DNA of 64,000 bases from Lineus longissimus. Its lineage: Eukaryota > Nemertea > Pilidiophora > Heteronemertea > Lineidae. The DNA lies in the NCBI RefSeq assembly GCF_910592395.1, contig NC_088320.1:9052001-9116000 (forward strand), in the 5' to 3' direction. The first letter of the stretch is position 1. The number at the start of each line of letters is the position of its first letter. Position numbers and translations under genes: made by a program. This document shows positions 21,640 to 34,736 of this stretch, piece by piece. A model generated the notes under the pieces. It saw nothing but the letters and a program-made list of their open reading frames with translations, did no database searches and was not told the DNA's origin.

Positions 21640-24375
21640 GTAAGTTGGAAGGCCTGATATGATGCTCGGCAATTTGGAGAACTCATTCTATAGGGTGTTG
21701 TATCTGTCAGTCAGCTGCATTGTTGTAAAAGTATTTGAAAACAATGACATTTCGAAATTTTATTCATTGTTCGAAAGTCTGAAAGAGATTTTGTAATTCC
21801 TTGAACGGTCAGCCCGCCACGGAGTGATCGCAGTGCCAAATAAAGCATTTCTCTTACCATTTTTGCAGTGTTGGCGCCTAGCGGGAAATGGCATCATGAA
21901 AAATCGTAATTTTTGAGTCCCGTCAAAAGTATCATTTCTACACGGGAAATAGACGATAGCATCAAAGCGAAACAATAGGCAGGAGTCAGCTTAAATATTA
22001 AAAAGAACCCAGGTCCCTAATGCATTATGACGACTGTCTCTTGAGTTCGAGTCGCATAATGTCTACTAATTTGATCACCTTGCTCCCACCGAATGTCCCT
22101 CGTAAATTCTAATGTCAGGGAAAGACTTCACTGGCCCTCCAACTGCTAGCTCTACCTACATTCTACATAAGTATGACATGATGAACAGAGTACTGTGACA
22201 GAATCTTGCACACCATTGTACCCTCTCTAAACATTTATTTGATCTGATGACAGAGTGAAGAGGTGAAAAAATGTGGTTTTAACTTTCTCCCTCCAAGATT
22301 TCCTTCTCAGGAGACAAGAGACTGAACAGCCATCTTTATTTACATAACAAAAGGTTGTTACATTGTCCTTCTCAGACTATCCTCTTGGGAGACTGAACAA
22401 CTAATTTACTGTCTGTGACCTCCACATTAGTCATCATGAGGTAGAAGGTTGTGACATGTTGCTTCTGAACCTAGTCCATCTAGTATAGGACACCTGGCGT
22501 GTCTTATGACCATTGCAGTAGAAAAAGCTGCTGGTAGGTTGGAATTGTTTTCACTGAGAAAGCAAAGGTTCGAAGTGTCATGAATTCATGGTTACTTCAA
22601 ATTTAGCCGCTCCTGTCGTCTGAATTAAAGCAACAGTGTGGAATGACCCTTCACCATAGCCCTGCTCTTCAGGATAGAATTCCATGTGTTAACACTGCAA
22701 GTCGGCTCTGAATACCTGATTGAGCAAATTATTGTCTCGTGTCTCAAACATACCAGTGAGGGAGACCAATAAAAGATATGGCCATGGTCACATATGTGAC
22801 CCGTTCCAGCAAAACCAGTTGCATGTCGCTCTGAGCTTGGCAGGCTGAGACGGACTGTTTGTTCATTTCACTGTTGTCTGCCTTTTGTGAAATCTGACAA
22901 CATCAATTTCTTATAATATCTCCTGGTGTCATCTAGGCTCATCTTATGTGCGACATGCGACTGGTTTTGCTAGAATGGGTCACATATGGTCAACCAGAGA
23001 ATGGTCTTTATCAGCAGGACTCCAAACTTGTCCAGTCAAGGAGATGAGACTCTTTCGTACATGGTAGTTTCTCCAGGAAATAGACACAACCCCCGGTCTC
23101 AACCTTGACAGGGTACCACAAACGTTTATTTTGTAGCCTGATACGTGCAATATTCACATCCCATGATAATTCTCGGACATTCATAAGGTAGTGCATCTGA
23201 TTGGGGACACATGACACTCACTCTCGCACTTTCTAATTGAATCTTAATGCCGTAGACAACAGATGTTTGGACAGCATGATTGGGACATATTGTACATGAA
23301 CCTTAGAAAATGAATCCCTGTCTTTCAAAAATACTTAATTGTACACTTGAATGTGGCGGCAGAACTTTAAAACTTGGCGATTTGGCAAAAGTGCATATGG
23401 ATTACCCAGTACCCACCATATTATTTCAAGAGTTTTATTTATCATGGAGTAGTAAAGATAAAATGTCCAAAGGGGCGGTTCACGTAAGGGACAAGTGATG
23501 CAATGGAAGAATTATTGTCTTGATTTCCTTGACGTGAGACATGGCCAAAGATGCATCACCTTCGAAAATGGATTCTTAAGGTTCTAAACAAAATGTGTTG
23601 ATAATTGAGACCCAGGATGATGCAAACGCGTCAATGCCACAAAGTCACAACTTCTTTGTCAATACGGTGTGTCAGTCTTGCCACACCGATTCAGGTTTTA
23701 TTGTAGGTAAACCGTCTTACCGTGACTGTATTTAAATGAATAAGAATATTTCGATTTATAGCGACGCCGATGAATTTGTGTCATCGCCCCTGGCCCTGTG
23801 GGTAAACTCTAGTAACCAATGAAAAAGGGAGACATTCAAATACCCTCCAGGTGTTTTGTTCATCATGTATGCACACTATTACTGTGACTTTGAAAAAACA
23901 AAACAAAAAACATGAAGTACAAAAAACTTTTTTTCTTCTCAATTATAATGTATTTGTCCATGACCATTTATAGCCGAAAACATACTTTTGATAACTTTAC
24001 GCTTAATTTCTAAACTTAATATGTGAATTACTTCTCAACTAAACCTTCCATTTTACAAAATACAGTTCACTGATCGCCTCAATATCCTTCTGACATTTAA
24101 AAATAACAAACTCTCAAATACTGTTCCAACAAATCCAAAACCATAACATTCTAACTTCAACTTTTGTTCTAATATCCACACCAGTAATATTGTTTTTCTA
24201 AAACATTTGCCATCTCAGTTCTCAGTCCTATAATCGACCTTTCTAAACCTTCTAATAATAGATAATATGCACCACATAACATTTTGCGTGTCTGTCTGCA
24301 ATCAAGCATCTAACCATAATACTGTGAATTTTCCAAGTTCAAATATCTACCAAAACCTTTTCCAGCACAATACCA
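21640..24375. other. Intronic sequence, mostly unassigned
   Basis: Apart from the MITE at 22795-22984 no gene or repeat structure could be supported. Open frames are short and without motifs. Confidence 0.45.
22795..22984. mobile_element. 190 bp MITE, copy 1
   Basis: Ends TGTGACCCGTTCCAGC...GCATGTCGC, repeated inverted on the right over about 33 bp with a few mismatches. TA lies outside each end. A second copy is at 31602-31776. There is no coding capacity; TA duplication suggests Tc1/mariner-like mobilisation. Confidence 0.8.
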
Positions 24376-26434
24376 TTTTTAGCTCAGCTGACAAAGTCAG
24401 CGGAGCTAGTAGAATAGCTGTTCAAATGGTGTCCGTCCTGCAATCCATCCATCCATCCATCCATCCATCCATCTAGGGACCCATCTGTGGACAAAATTGG
24501 ACATTTCTGATTGGGAAGGCCTAGCCACTTCGTTGACGGTGCTAAATTAGGAGTTGCCCAAGGTGAACTCAAAACACGAAAAATCAGCGCGATCCGACCT
24601 GTATCAAGAGAATGAGGTCATTTCGCGTTTAGATTTCTTTCCCTTTTTACCTCGGTCCACAGAGCAAATATTGTTTTCAAATGTGGCTGAATATTTTTTA
24701 ATATTTTTTCATTTTTTACTTTTAATGGAATTAATATAGTTTTCACCGCCAGTTGGCGCTGCAGGCACATTGACTGAATTTTGGCGATTTCAAATTTGGC
24801 GGTGGCTCAACTTTTTGCAAGCAGCGCCGCTGATTGGCCGATCGATAGAAGAGATGCCACCATTTAAAAATGGCGGTAGTCGCTGCTTCAATGAAGATGA
24901 GTGAACTTTCTCATGTTCAATCGGTTGATACTCTTTTAATCAACATGACCATGTACCTGAAATTTGTTTAGGTACTGAAAAGAGTCTTTATAATTCAGAT
25001 TTATCGATAGTTTTTTATAATATTGCGGAAATTTTGTGCACAAATTAGCGAAAGTTGGTGCTCGTCTCATGTCATTTTAGAGCGAGAAATTTGTTTCCGT
25101 CGATCTCTACCACTGAAAAATCGCTTGCATAGCTTCGAATTTTTGTGAAAATAAGTATCTGAACTTGGTTTCAAATAGTCTAGAGAGTTACCTTTGTGGT
25201 GATACATATGGTATGTGATAAATATTTGTAGAATTTGTGAAATTCGATTTTCAAACGTGCCGATGAAGCAAGCGATCTCGCGTGAATTTTGCAAGTCCTG
25301 ATATGTCGACCGGGTGTCAAAAATCACTCGCCTAAATTCAATTCAAAGATCAAAAATAATATCTGAACTTAGTTTCAAATAGCCTACGCAATTATCATTT
25401 CGGTGATATATAATGCATGCATGTAATAATTGATTAATCTGCCTAAAACGCGCAATTAAAACGGCGAAAGATCGTGATAAACACTCTGGTGGCGGTCGCA
25501 CTAAATAACGACCGGTAGGGCCCGGCGTCTGGCGGAGAAAAAAAGGTAGCACCCGGAGGTTGAAACGGGATTTTTATGCACTTTTAACTGTATATATATG
25601 TTGTTTGGATGTATTTCTAACAGTTCTGTAACTTTGATGACCAGGCTTGCGCCCAAAGTTGGTAAAATTGATGCTTGTTTATGGACTGCGCTAGCGACCG
25701 GAGAATTCGCCGTCGGCCATTTTGGCTACGGTCCCTGAGTTGTTGTGGATGGCAATTTTGCAACAAATTTCGCCATTTACGTTTGTTTACAATTATTTTG
25801 AAAGTCACATTATGACATCGTAGTATGAATCCCACTGCAGTTTCGTTACGCAGCAATGCTCATGTTTTTGGTTTGCAATCCTGTACTGTCGGTACACTGC
25901 GCTGTGCATGGATGTACTGTAGCTGTAAAAAAGACAAAAACCATAGCCTAGCCCTGTAGGACAGGATTAGAGTATAACTCAACAGGCCCTCATGATTCAT
26001 TTGATGGACACCTTATTTGATAGTACCTCATCATTAAGTCCACTAGATCCTGTTCTGTCACATGTCGTAGACGATAGACAATTTTCAAAATGTAGTACAC
26101 CACTCGCTCATCTTTAAGCCCAGCTCTTGGCTCACATCATGTGGGCACGGTTGGCTGTTGAGTGTTATGGTTCAGTCTGTGAGACTAATTTAAAGAGGTT
26201 ACACTTTTATTTTGAATTGGAAAACAGCCCACAGGACTGACTTTTCACTGAGTAATAAGTGTGCCCTTCGAAGGTTAAGTCTCTTTCTGGATTTGCTTCC
26301 ATAGATGCCTTGTTCAGGATATCATCTGACCGATGCCTGATCAAGCACAGACTGTATCCGGTGGTGTACATTTCCCCGTCTATGTCACCCTTTTTTATTT
26401 AGTCAGTGTTAATTTCTCTTCTCTTTTTTTACAG

Positions 26435-26515
26435 ATCAACTGTTGTTGGTTATTGCAAGAGGAGTCGTTGGCACATTTCAAGTCCAGGAAAGCACTTGCT
26501 GTTCCCACATTCAGA
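26435..26515 (+). other. Exon-like segment captured in element A
   Basis: A long pyrimidine tract and ACAG precede it, and A|GTAAGG follows. The 81 bp between are open in two frames (one begins INCCWLLQEESL). An upstream block near 26290-26360 is also open (SSDRCLIKHRLYP) and followed by a GT. The same arrangement is kept in B (56671-56751). I do not recognise the gene. Confidence 0.35.
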
Positions 26516-26563
26516 GTAAGGTGTGCTTACTCGTTTTACTGCTTTCCATTCCCGGAGAGCGTT

Positions 26564-26652
26564 ATCAAATATCTGCCGCAAGGCAACAAATATCTGCCGC
26601 AAGGCGCTTCAAATATCTGCCGAAAGGCATCAAATATCTGCCGCACCAATAA
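26564..26652 (+). repeat. 21-23 bp tandem repeat in element A
   Basis: Four units of AAATATCTGCCGCAAGGC with small differences; the same array is in B at about 56799-56884. Confidence 0.8.
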
Positions 26653-27149
26653 AGTTCATTTTGTTAACCAACTCTTTATCTTCTTTTCTTCACATACAAA
26701 AAAGACCGTCCCAAACATTTGGCTGCATCCACTTCATCAATGTCCAGACAACAGTCGGTTCATTTGACCATTGTAAAGCACCAGACCCCACCTCACAAAA
26801 TACACTGTAATAATTATGTACCTTGTGTCCATGTGCATGTTATTAGTTCCACCTACGCTGCATGAAGACAAGGACTCCACTCTTTGACGTCACCACACAA
26901 CTCCTTGACGTCATCACACACCCCACTACTGCAACGGCAATAGAAATGACTTTACGTCATAATACCAGGGTGACGTCAACTCAGTACTTCAGCATGCACT
27001 GATATAGCAAGAAGGTCTTTCGCATCAGCACTTCTGCGTGCTAGACGTTATAGCTTCACGTTGCCTCATAATAACGGTACCGACACACACTTGGCCCTTG
27101 CTTTCACCTATCCATTTCAGCTGAGCGCCAGGCCCTTGGGCCTCTTGTT

Positions 27150-28078
27150 ATCCAGTTATGTCATTGTCATTCCATCTTATAGGTTTGCAATACCTAGAAT
27201 GTTCTCAAATTACAGTCTTGTTAAAGCTCCATGTATCATAGTAATACAAATAAATGTGAAATTGATACGCAACCAGTTAGGCTACTGTTCATAGCAGTAC
27301 AACCATTCAAACTTTTAATTGATGTTGCGAAAAACTGAATAATATAAATAAAGATGTACGTACCACTTTTACATTCTAATACACCGTGACATTTTCAGCA
27401 TTATTTGATAATGCAAAATAATCTGGTAACGTAGTGTAAAACAAACTTAAATGTTGTCAAAGCAACATTGCAACCGCTGCAAAAATAAAACCGTGTCATT
27501 AATCAAATAAAGTTTGTTTTCATGATGGTAATGCTCAAAATTGAAATGTTCTTGTGGTAGGACTTCTGTAGATAAGGTGATTTAAAGTCAGTATTCCATT
27601 TTTCTGCTTGGTACAATAAACAGAGTGAAACTGGTATGTGCATGCTCGGGCCGTATTGCCGCACACTTCTAATGAAAACTTAAATTGATAGTCATGTTAT
27701 AAAGTGCATAATTATAGTTCTCCTACATAATCCTTTCGTAAATTTGCACATTCAGTTATAAGTTTCTAAATCCAAAAATCTTCAGATGGGGAATTGTTAA
27801 AGTGAATTCCACTCTGAAAGCACATCACAACGTAGTGTTCTCGCTATCCAATTCGTTGTTGTTCTACCTAAATAATGATTAAGAGTAAAAAGTTTAGTCC
27901 GCATTTGGCCTTGGCTCCTTTCTACAACTTTAAATATTACGTTCCCTCGGATGATCAGATGGCGGGCATAAACTTTAATAGAAACACGAGATCGGGTGAA
28001 AACAAAATACACAGTTCTCCTTTTTTCGTCTATATTCGTATATTCGTTTTACCTCATCCATTTAACAATGCATTGTCC
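27150..28078. other. Unassigned sequence between elements A and D
   Basis: AT-rich; no gene or repeat border recognised. Confidence 0.45.
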
Positions 28079-28119
28079 TTTTTGGCTCACCGTAGGGGAG
28101 TCTATACGATACCGCAGTG

Positions 28120-28195
28120 TCCGTCGTCCGTCGTCGTCCGTCGTCGTCGTCGTCGTCGTTGTCGTCGTCGTCGTCGTCGTCGTCGTCCGTCGTAT
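28120..28195 (+). repeat. (GTC)n microsatellite in element D
   Basis: Runs of GTC with CCGTC interruptions. The same position in E (about 39706-39752) and K (about 57078-57115) has runs of different length. Confidence 0.9.
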
Positions 28196-28212
28196 CCTAG
28201 TTCAAAAACAGT

Positions 28213-29120
28213 GGCACGTTTTTTAACCGCTAGGCCTATGAACTTAAAACTTTGTACACATGACCCCCTAGGTCAGATGACCCGTGACACTAAATTTCTG
28301 TCCGATCTGATTCTCTACTTGGCCACCAGGGGGCCAAATGTGGATATCTAAAAAGTGTGATATCTCGCTTATTAGTGACTTGTTTTCGATAAAACTTTTG
28401 TGGTAGGTACTCAAAGCAAGGATACATCATATATCTTACGGGTTTTTAATTTGATCTACTTTTCAAGGTCGCAGAGGTCAAATGGCGTGAATTGGCCGTT
28501 TGAGTGTAACTATGGCACGTTTCTCAACCACCAAAGCTATGAGCTTGAAACTTGGTACATATAACCCCCTATATCAGATAACCTCTGGTGCTGAATTTCA
28601 GCTTGATCTGATTCTTGACTTTGCCACCAGGGGGCCAAAACAGAAAAATTGAGAAATGCAATAGCCTGCTTATTAGCAAATTGTTTTTGATGAAATTTTT
28701 ATGGCAGGGACCCCTAGCAAGGTTACCTCAGATGTTGCACGATTTTTCGGATTTGACCTACTTTTTAAGGTCGCAGAGGTCAAATGGCGTAAATTTGCCG
28801 TTTGAGTGTAACTATGGCACGTTTCTCAACCGCAACAGTTATGAACTTGAAACTTTGAACAAATGACCCCCTAGGTCAGTTGACCTTTTACACTGAATTT
28901 TGGTTCGGTCTGATTATTGACTTGGCCACCAGGGGGCACAAACTCAAAACTCAAAAGTGTGATTTCTCGCTTATTACTGATTTGTTTTTGATAAAAGTTT
29001 CATGGTAGGTACTCCCAGCAAGGATACATCACATATCTTACGGGTTTTTGATTTGACCCACCTTTCAAGTTCACAGAGGTCAAAGTTGAAAACTTTACCG
29101 TTCTTGGTACGTTTTGTCGT
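28213..29120 (+). repeat. ~301 bp internal tandem repeats of element D
   Basis: The anchor GGCACGTTT occurs at 28213, 28514 and 28816, with a degenerate fourth near 29106. Each unit has CCACCAGGGGGC (28323, 28624, 28926) and a later AAGGTCRCAGAGGTCAAA-like block. The same unit builds the interior of E and parts of K. Confidence 0.8.
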
Positions 29121-29254
29121 TGTTCAATGTAAAGAGTTTTAATTTTGTGTAATGATGCATCTTAGAAGCCACTATTTGTATGCCAAGTTTCAGCCAGATC
29201 GGAATTCAAATATGGCCGAAATTGCATGTTTTGTGGGTTTTTCCTCGTATTGTG

Positions 29255-29291
29255 GCAATCCAAAGGTCGTGAGTTCAAACCCCGGTCAAGG
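29255..29291 (+). other. tRNA T-arm-like segment in element D
   Basis: AAGGTCGTGAGTTCAAACCC resembles a Pol III B box and T arm, but the stem is imperfect and no tRNA 5' half is visible. It could be a relic of a tRNA-derived SINE. Confidence 0.25.
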
Positions 29292-29770
29292 ACAGCCAAA
29301 AATATTTTTATTTTTCATCTTTTCCTTTTTTCTTTTCTGAGTTCTATCTTACATTTTCTTCATTTTTTGATTTATTTGGTGCCATAGATTTAATTAGGCG
29401 GCCATCTTGGAAATCGTTTTTTGCCGATTGCTGTAGTGTAACAAGTGATGAAATTGTTATGGTCAGGTGGATGTGTCTACATCACATATCACCCTGGTTT
29501 GTTATTTGACCTACCTGTCAGGGTCACTGAGGTCAAAGTTAAAAATATATTCACCATTGTCATGGAGTGGCACGTTTCTTCACTATCATTTTCACCTAGA
29601 CTCTACAAGCTTGGAACCACAAGTCTCGGATTCACCACTTGGCCAGGGCCGGCTCTGAACTGGTCACAGATGCATGTATAAATTATGAGAGGCCTACATA
29701 CTGTAGCACTTTCTGTAACTGTCTACTAAAAATACTTACGGTGAGCACAATGGCCCCTGGCCGTTTCATT

Positions 29771-31145
29771 ACTCCTCAGCCCAAATGGGGTATTGTCATC
29801 ATGTGCCCCGTCCAGGCGGGCGGGCGGGCGTCTGCTACTTGGTTTCCGTCGATTTATAGGAGAACGGCTTTGACAATCAATTCAATTTTTGGTATGTACA
29901 TTGGGGGTGACTAGAGGAAGGGTCCTTTCGAAAACGGGCTTGTTCCGATTAACAATATGGTCACCAGGGCGGCGTGTTTGAAATTGGTTTCCGTCAATTT
30001 CGAGGAGAACCGTTCGTCCGATCAAATTCATTTTTGGTATGTACGTTGGGGGTGACTAGAGGAAGGTTCCTTTAGAAAACCAGCTCTTTCTAATTCTCAA
30101 TATGGCCACTAGGGCGGCGTTCTTGAAATCAGTTTCCGTCAGTTTCGAGGAGAACCGTTCGTCCATTTAAATTCATTTTTGGTATGTACGTTGAGGGTGA
30201 CTAGAGCGAAATTCCATTTGAAAACGGGCTCGTTCGGATTATCAATACGGCCACTAGGGCGGCATGCTTGAAATTGGTTTCCGTCAATTTCGAGGAGAAC
30301 CGTTCGTCCGATCAAATTCATTTTTGGTATGTCCGTTTGGGGTGACTAGAGGAAGGTTTCTTTCGGAAACAGGCTTGTTCTTATTATCAATATGGCCACC
30401 AGGGTGGCGTGTTTGAAATCGGTTTCCGTCAATTTCGAGGAGAACGGTTCGTCCAATCAAATTCGTTTTTAGTATGTACGTTAAGGATGACTAGAGCAAG
30501 GGACCTTTTGAAAATGGGCTCGTTCTGATTATCAATATGGCCACTAGGGCGTCGTGCTTGAAATCGGTTTCCGTCAATTTCGAGAAGAATCGTTCGTCCG
30601 ATCAAATTCATTTTTTGTATGTATGTTGGGGGTGACTAGAGGAAGGTTCCTTTTGAAAACTGGCTCGTTCTGATTCTCAATATGGTCACCAGGGCAACGT
30701 GCTTGAAATCGGTTTAACTGTCAATTTCGAGGAGAACGGCTTGGAGGATGGAATCAATTTTTAGTGGGTGTAGGCCTAATGCAGTTTTGTAAGGGGAAGG
30801 TTTCTTTCGAAAATCAGCGCGATTAGAAATTCAATATGGCCGCCCACTAAGCCAACTCCACCATTATCTTACCTTCAACCTTAATAGGCTGAGGGGTTAT
30901 GCTCGCTTTGCGATGCTATTTTTAGTGGGTGTAGGCCTAATGCAGTTTTGTAAGGGGAAGGTTCTTTTTGAAAATCAGCGCGATTCGAAATTCAATATGG
31001 CCGCCACGCTCACATCCTCAAAATAGGTTTCCACAATTTTAATTTCCATATGCAAACTAGCCACTCCACTAAGCCAACTTCACCATTATCTCACCTTCAA
31101 CCTTAATAGGCTGAGGGGTTATGCTTGCTTTGCGATGCTATTTTT
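29771..31145 (+). mobile_element. Helitron-like element I carrying a 145 bp satellite
   Basis: It starts with CCTCAGCCCAAATGGGGTATTG and a GGGCGGGCGG run and continues into the 145 bp array. The 3' part has AGTGGGTGTAGGCCTAATGC through GGGGTTATGCTTGCTTTGCG then ATGCTATTTTT. This 3' block occurs twice (from about 30760 and 30920). The 5' end is shortened compared with C at 34737. The same family builds C/H. Confidence 0.65.
29846..30780 (+). repeat. 145 bp satellite array 1
   Basis: The anchor TTTCCGTCAATTTCGAGGAG begins (at its CCGTC) at 29846, 29991, 30136, 30281, 30426, 30571 and about 30717: steps of 145 (last 146). Each unit also has CAATATGGCCACTAGGGCGG and GGGGGTGACTAGAGGAAGG. Since 145 is not a multiple of three it cannot encode one repeated protein. 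Confidence 0.92.
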
Positions 31146-34100
31146 CATTTCTTTTGTCATTATAACATCCATCCAGATTGTCTCTTAGTTGCATGATACA
31201 AAATGTACAGCAAATCAGGGCCGTAAAATAAAATGTCGCAGTCCCAATTGCTTTTTTAGTTCTCTCTTTTCTCTAACAATCAATAAGGTATCTTGTGCAA
31301 ATCGCTATTAACTCCGCTTGATTGTATTGCGTTAAATTTTCCTGTAGAAGGTCGCCATGAAGTGTATGGGCTTTCGCCCTCCAGGTTCCGACTCAATGTC
31401 AACGCGCTATATATCCTTTATATTCTTTATTTCCTCTTGCTTCTTTTGCCCAGTCTATACTCGACCAGAGCCAAGGCTAATCTCCCTCTCTTCAGAAAGT
31501 ACCCCTTGGTTCACCTGGTATCATTACATAACAGAGCTTGGCATGAGATGGCACAGGATGTTCCTATTGGCTGCTACCAGTGAACTTAATACATATTCAT
31601 ATGTGACCTGTTCCAGCAAAACCAGTTGCATGTCGCTCTGAGCTTGGCAGGTTGAGATGGACTGTTTGTCTGCCTTTTGTGAAATCTAACGACATCAATT
31701 TCTTCTATTATCTCGTGGTGTCATCTAGGCTCATCTTATGTGCGACATGCGACTGGTTTTGCTGGAACGGGTGACATATGTTACATTACAATCAAGTTTG
31801 TGTACGAAAAACAACTAAGATGACAACATTTATATGTGTACGAGATGTCTCGTACTTATGCTATAGTACGTTTTGTGCCAAAGTACGATAGGTCTCGTAC
31901 CCAAAGCTTCATTTCGAATTTTGTGCTATTGTGACGACATGTTGAATTCAATTGGGATATTGCGCTGCCTGCGCGTACTTTATGAACATAAGCAAATTTG
32001 CAATCAAATTTCAAGCGCTATTCTGCGAAGCCTGTAGCAGAAATTTGTGCTCATTCAGACTTCAAATTGAGTGATTTGAATTATGATGTCACTGATTTTG
32101 ATCACTGCTGTGAGATGTACCACTCAAAAGAGAACTTATAATCAGGAGGACAGGACTAGAAGAACAGGCAGACAAAGTTTCTTGAAGATATCTTCATTCT
32201 ATCTATATTCTTTATACAAGTGAAAAATGGTAAAAATCCTCAAAACACTGGCATTTTAGGGGAAACATTGTGGAACAACCCATGTCACCAAAGGTGTTAA
32301 AGTCGATCTATACCCTTGCGTGGTGCAAAACTGCACAACTTCAACTCAAGATGATTCAGAAAAAAATTATGGTACGGTACGTTACGTATGAAGCATCTAA
32401 GTGAACTTTCCCCTAAAATAACTGGATCGTTTTTCTGGACTACCCCAAAAAAAACCACTTTAAATGGGAAGGTAAAAAAATCTCCTTGATCAACTTTATG
32501 TCAACATGCTATGTCGCATCGAAGCATACTCTGTTGGAAAGGACACAGCCATTCCTAGCGAATGTCCGTATAACCACCGATTTAAAAAAAATAAATTCTA
32601 ATTATGCATATAATTAACAAAGTATAGCTTTTTACTCCATATAATTTCTCCATTTCCGAAATTTCGCGGAAGTCTACTTGAAACCACTTTGGGAAAGTCA
32701 AGGGGAATAGGTGGTCATTATGAAATAGATTAATTAAGGAAACAAGTCATTTAACTTGATTTGAGTTCATTCATAAACTTCACTGCTTGCAACCCTAAGA
32801 AGAGGTGGTTGAGCCAATGAAGTAGGTTATCTTGTCAATGGCACTCATAATAACTGACAATAGGCTTATGTCATGATTGACTTGGCTGAATTGAGGCAAA
32901 ACTGCCAAATCAATGATGTTTTCAGAACATTTTTGGGTGCTTTCCCAATTGAAATGTTAAGTATTTTTTTCACTATCTTGAGGAGTTTGTCACGGCGATT
33001 CTTATGGAATGTCTAAAAATGCAAAGCTCCCACTATTTACCCTTCGTTTTTGGGTTTGAAGCAAGATAAAAGAAATTTATTCGGTCAATTTCAATTCAAT
33101 GTTTCACAATAATTGATGTTTTGGGCTATGGTGTCATCCATGTTTGTTTCAGAAAAAGCGCCCTGGTAGTTTTTGTTTGATCACAATCCAAGGGATGGTA
33201 CCTTAAACACCCAGCCCCTTTACCCAGTGTTAGTCAGGAACCGGGCGCGATCACGCCGGTGCCAGTGAACACCCGTGAAAACGAATTGTTGGATTGATGT
33301 AATGACGCTGCTGAACCATTTTACTGGCGCACTTTGATAGCGCCCGTCAATCATATTCTTGCAGCGTGAATCACGCCTGTGATCATTCTCGAATCACGCC
33401 CGTCATGTTTCTTCAGCCATTAAACCAAAAGTTGACGAAAAGTACTGAGTCATCTCCAGGAACTACCGAAAACCATGCACGGAAACTCGATAGGAGGATT
33501 ATAGCTATTCACAGCAGAAAGACTATTTGGCAGAAATTGGCAGATTTTAAGCTGGAAATTGTCGTCTGGTCAAAAGTCGCAAAACGGCCTCGATCCTACC
33601 TGTCACTGCAATGTACTGAACGCGCTACACATAAGGCATTGCCCTAAGGCATTGCAGCCGAGCGCTGATAAAGTGATGGCGATTTTGCGAATGTATAGTG
33701 TGTACGTTTACTTCAAAACATAGTTCCAATCTAAATTTTTCATAACGAGTAATAGAAAGTGGTATTTCCCTATATTTTGACTCTCAATGTAAACATGTCG
33801 TTTTGTGGGGTTATTTTGTCTAATTCTTATTAATATTGCCGATAAAAGACACGTAGAGAAACCCAGATTCATGCGCTCAGTTCATCTACCATGTCTATGT
33901 GTACGGTAGACGTTTTGACAGAAAACCAGGGTGAGTTTTCTCTGTATTTTCTCTTGATTTGCTAGGTACAATTGGCCATTACAACTTTTATTTGAAAAGT
34001 CATAGTATAGAATGACTCCCACAGCTTGTTTACATAGGAAGTGTTACCGTTTTTGGCTTTCTGTCTCGTTAAATTTGCTTAGTCATTGAGTCGAAGTCGA

Positions 34101-34736
34101 AGATCAAAACACTCATGAACGCCATTGTACATTTTATACACAAAACGGTGTTGCAAAAATTTCTTCCCAATCATCAGAATGAAATAATCGTAATACTTCA
34201 CAATTATCTATCACACATAGATATAACAACTAAAGGAGAATGACTTTGAAATCCAGACAAAACTTTGTTATAAGAATAGGCTCTTTGTATTTATAAACAT
34301 CATCGATGTAATCAAAACAAACCAGAACGCTATATGAACAAACATGGCAGACCGCTTCACAAGAAGTTGATGTTTTCTCATGTTTCTTGTCAAAATAACA
34401 ATGAAATCGTACACCTTTGATAGTTACACTGGTCAGAGTACTCAAAGAATAGCGACGAAGTAGTCTGCGGGAATTGCGAGGTATTTTCAACGAACAATAA
34501 AACTGCCATTTGCAATCTATGCTGATACACAAAACCGGGAGGAGCTGCATGAACTTGGCCTACATTATTTACCATACATTACACACCCGATACTGGTACA
34601 TGAACAAATGCAATGCACTGCATCATATGTTCAGGGGAAGTAAAGTATGCATTGCAAGCCATGTGTCCAAACTCTACCAAGGTGAACTTTAGTAAATAAG
34701 GGTGAACTTTTTCAAATTTAACTTTTATAGGTTTTT
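31146..34736. other. Intronic sequence without supported genes
   Basis: Contains MITE copy 2 (31602-31776). Otherwise no motif-bearing frame; the 93-codon frame at 33366-33647 and the minus-strand frame at 34230-34550 show no recognisable domain or splice context. Confidence 0.45.
31602..31776. mobile_element. 175 bp MITE, copy 2
   Basis: Same ends (TGTGACCTGTTCCAGC) and interior as 22795-22984, with TA outside both ends (31600-31601, 31777-31778). Confidence 0.8.

Larger units (their letters stand above)
24376..27149 (+). mobile_element. Helitron-like element A, 2.8 kb
   Basis: The 5' end has TTTTT then AGCTCAGCTGAC AAA GTCAGCGGAGCT, a near-perfect hairpin, followed within 60 bp by a (CATC)n run. 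The 3' end has AGCTGAGCGCCAGGCCC TTGGGCCTCTTGTT with an AGGCCC/GGGCCT hairpin. Element B (53590-57011) is a sister copy over the whole length, a few percent diverged by eye. No Rep/helicase, so it is non-autonomous. It contains exon-like host sequence and a short tandem array. Confidence 0.75.
28079..29770 (+). mobile_element. Helitron-like element D, 1.7 kb
   Basis: Starts TTTTGGCTCACCGTAGGGGA GTC, then a long GTC-rich microsatellite (about 28120-28195), then three to four ~301 bp internal repeats, and ends GGTGAGCACAATGGCCCCTGG CCGTTTCATT, a terminal hairpin-like end shared with E. Non-autonomous. Its end directly abuts element I. Confidence 0.7.

Noticed and set aside
25067-25327. 86-codon minus-strand frame conserved in HLE A and B
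   Set aside because: The two copies are simply recent duplicates, so the shared frame is not evidence of coding. No motif.
26564-26652. Short regularly spaced repeats resembling a CRISPR array
   Set aside because: Units are directly abutting with no spacers, the genome is eukaryotic, and the array is part of HLE A and B.
27875-28351. 158-codon frame with Arg-rich tract
   Set aside because: It is the GTC microsatellite of element D read in one frame.
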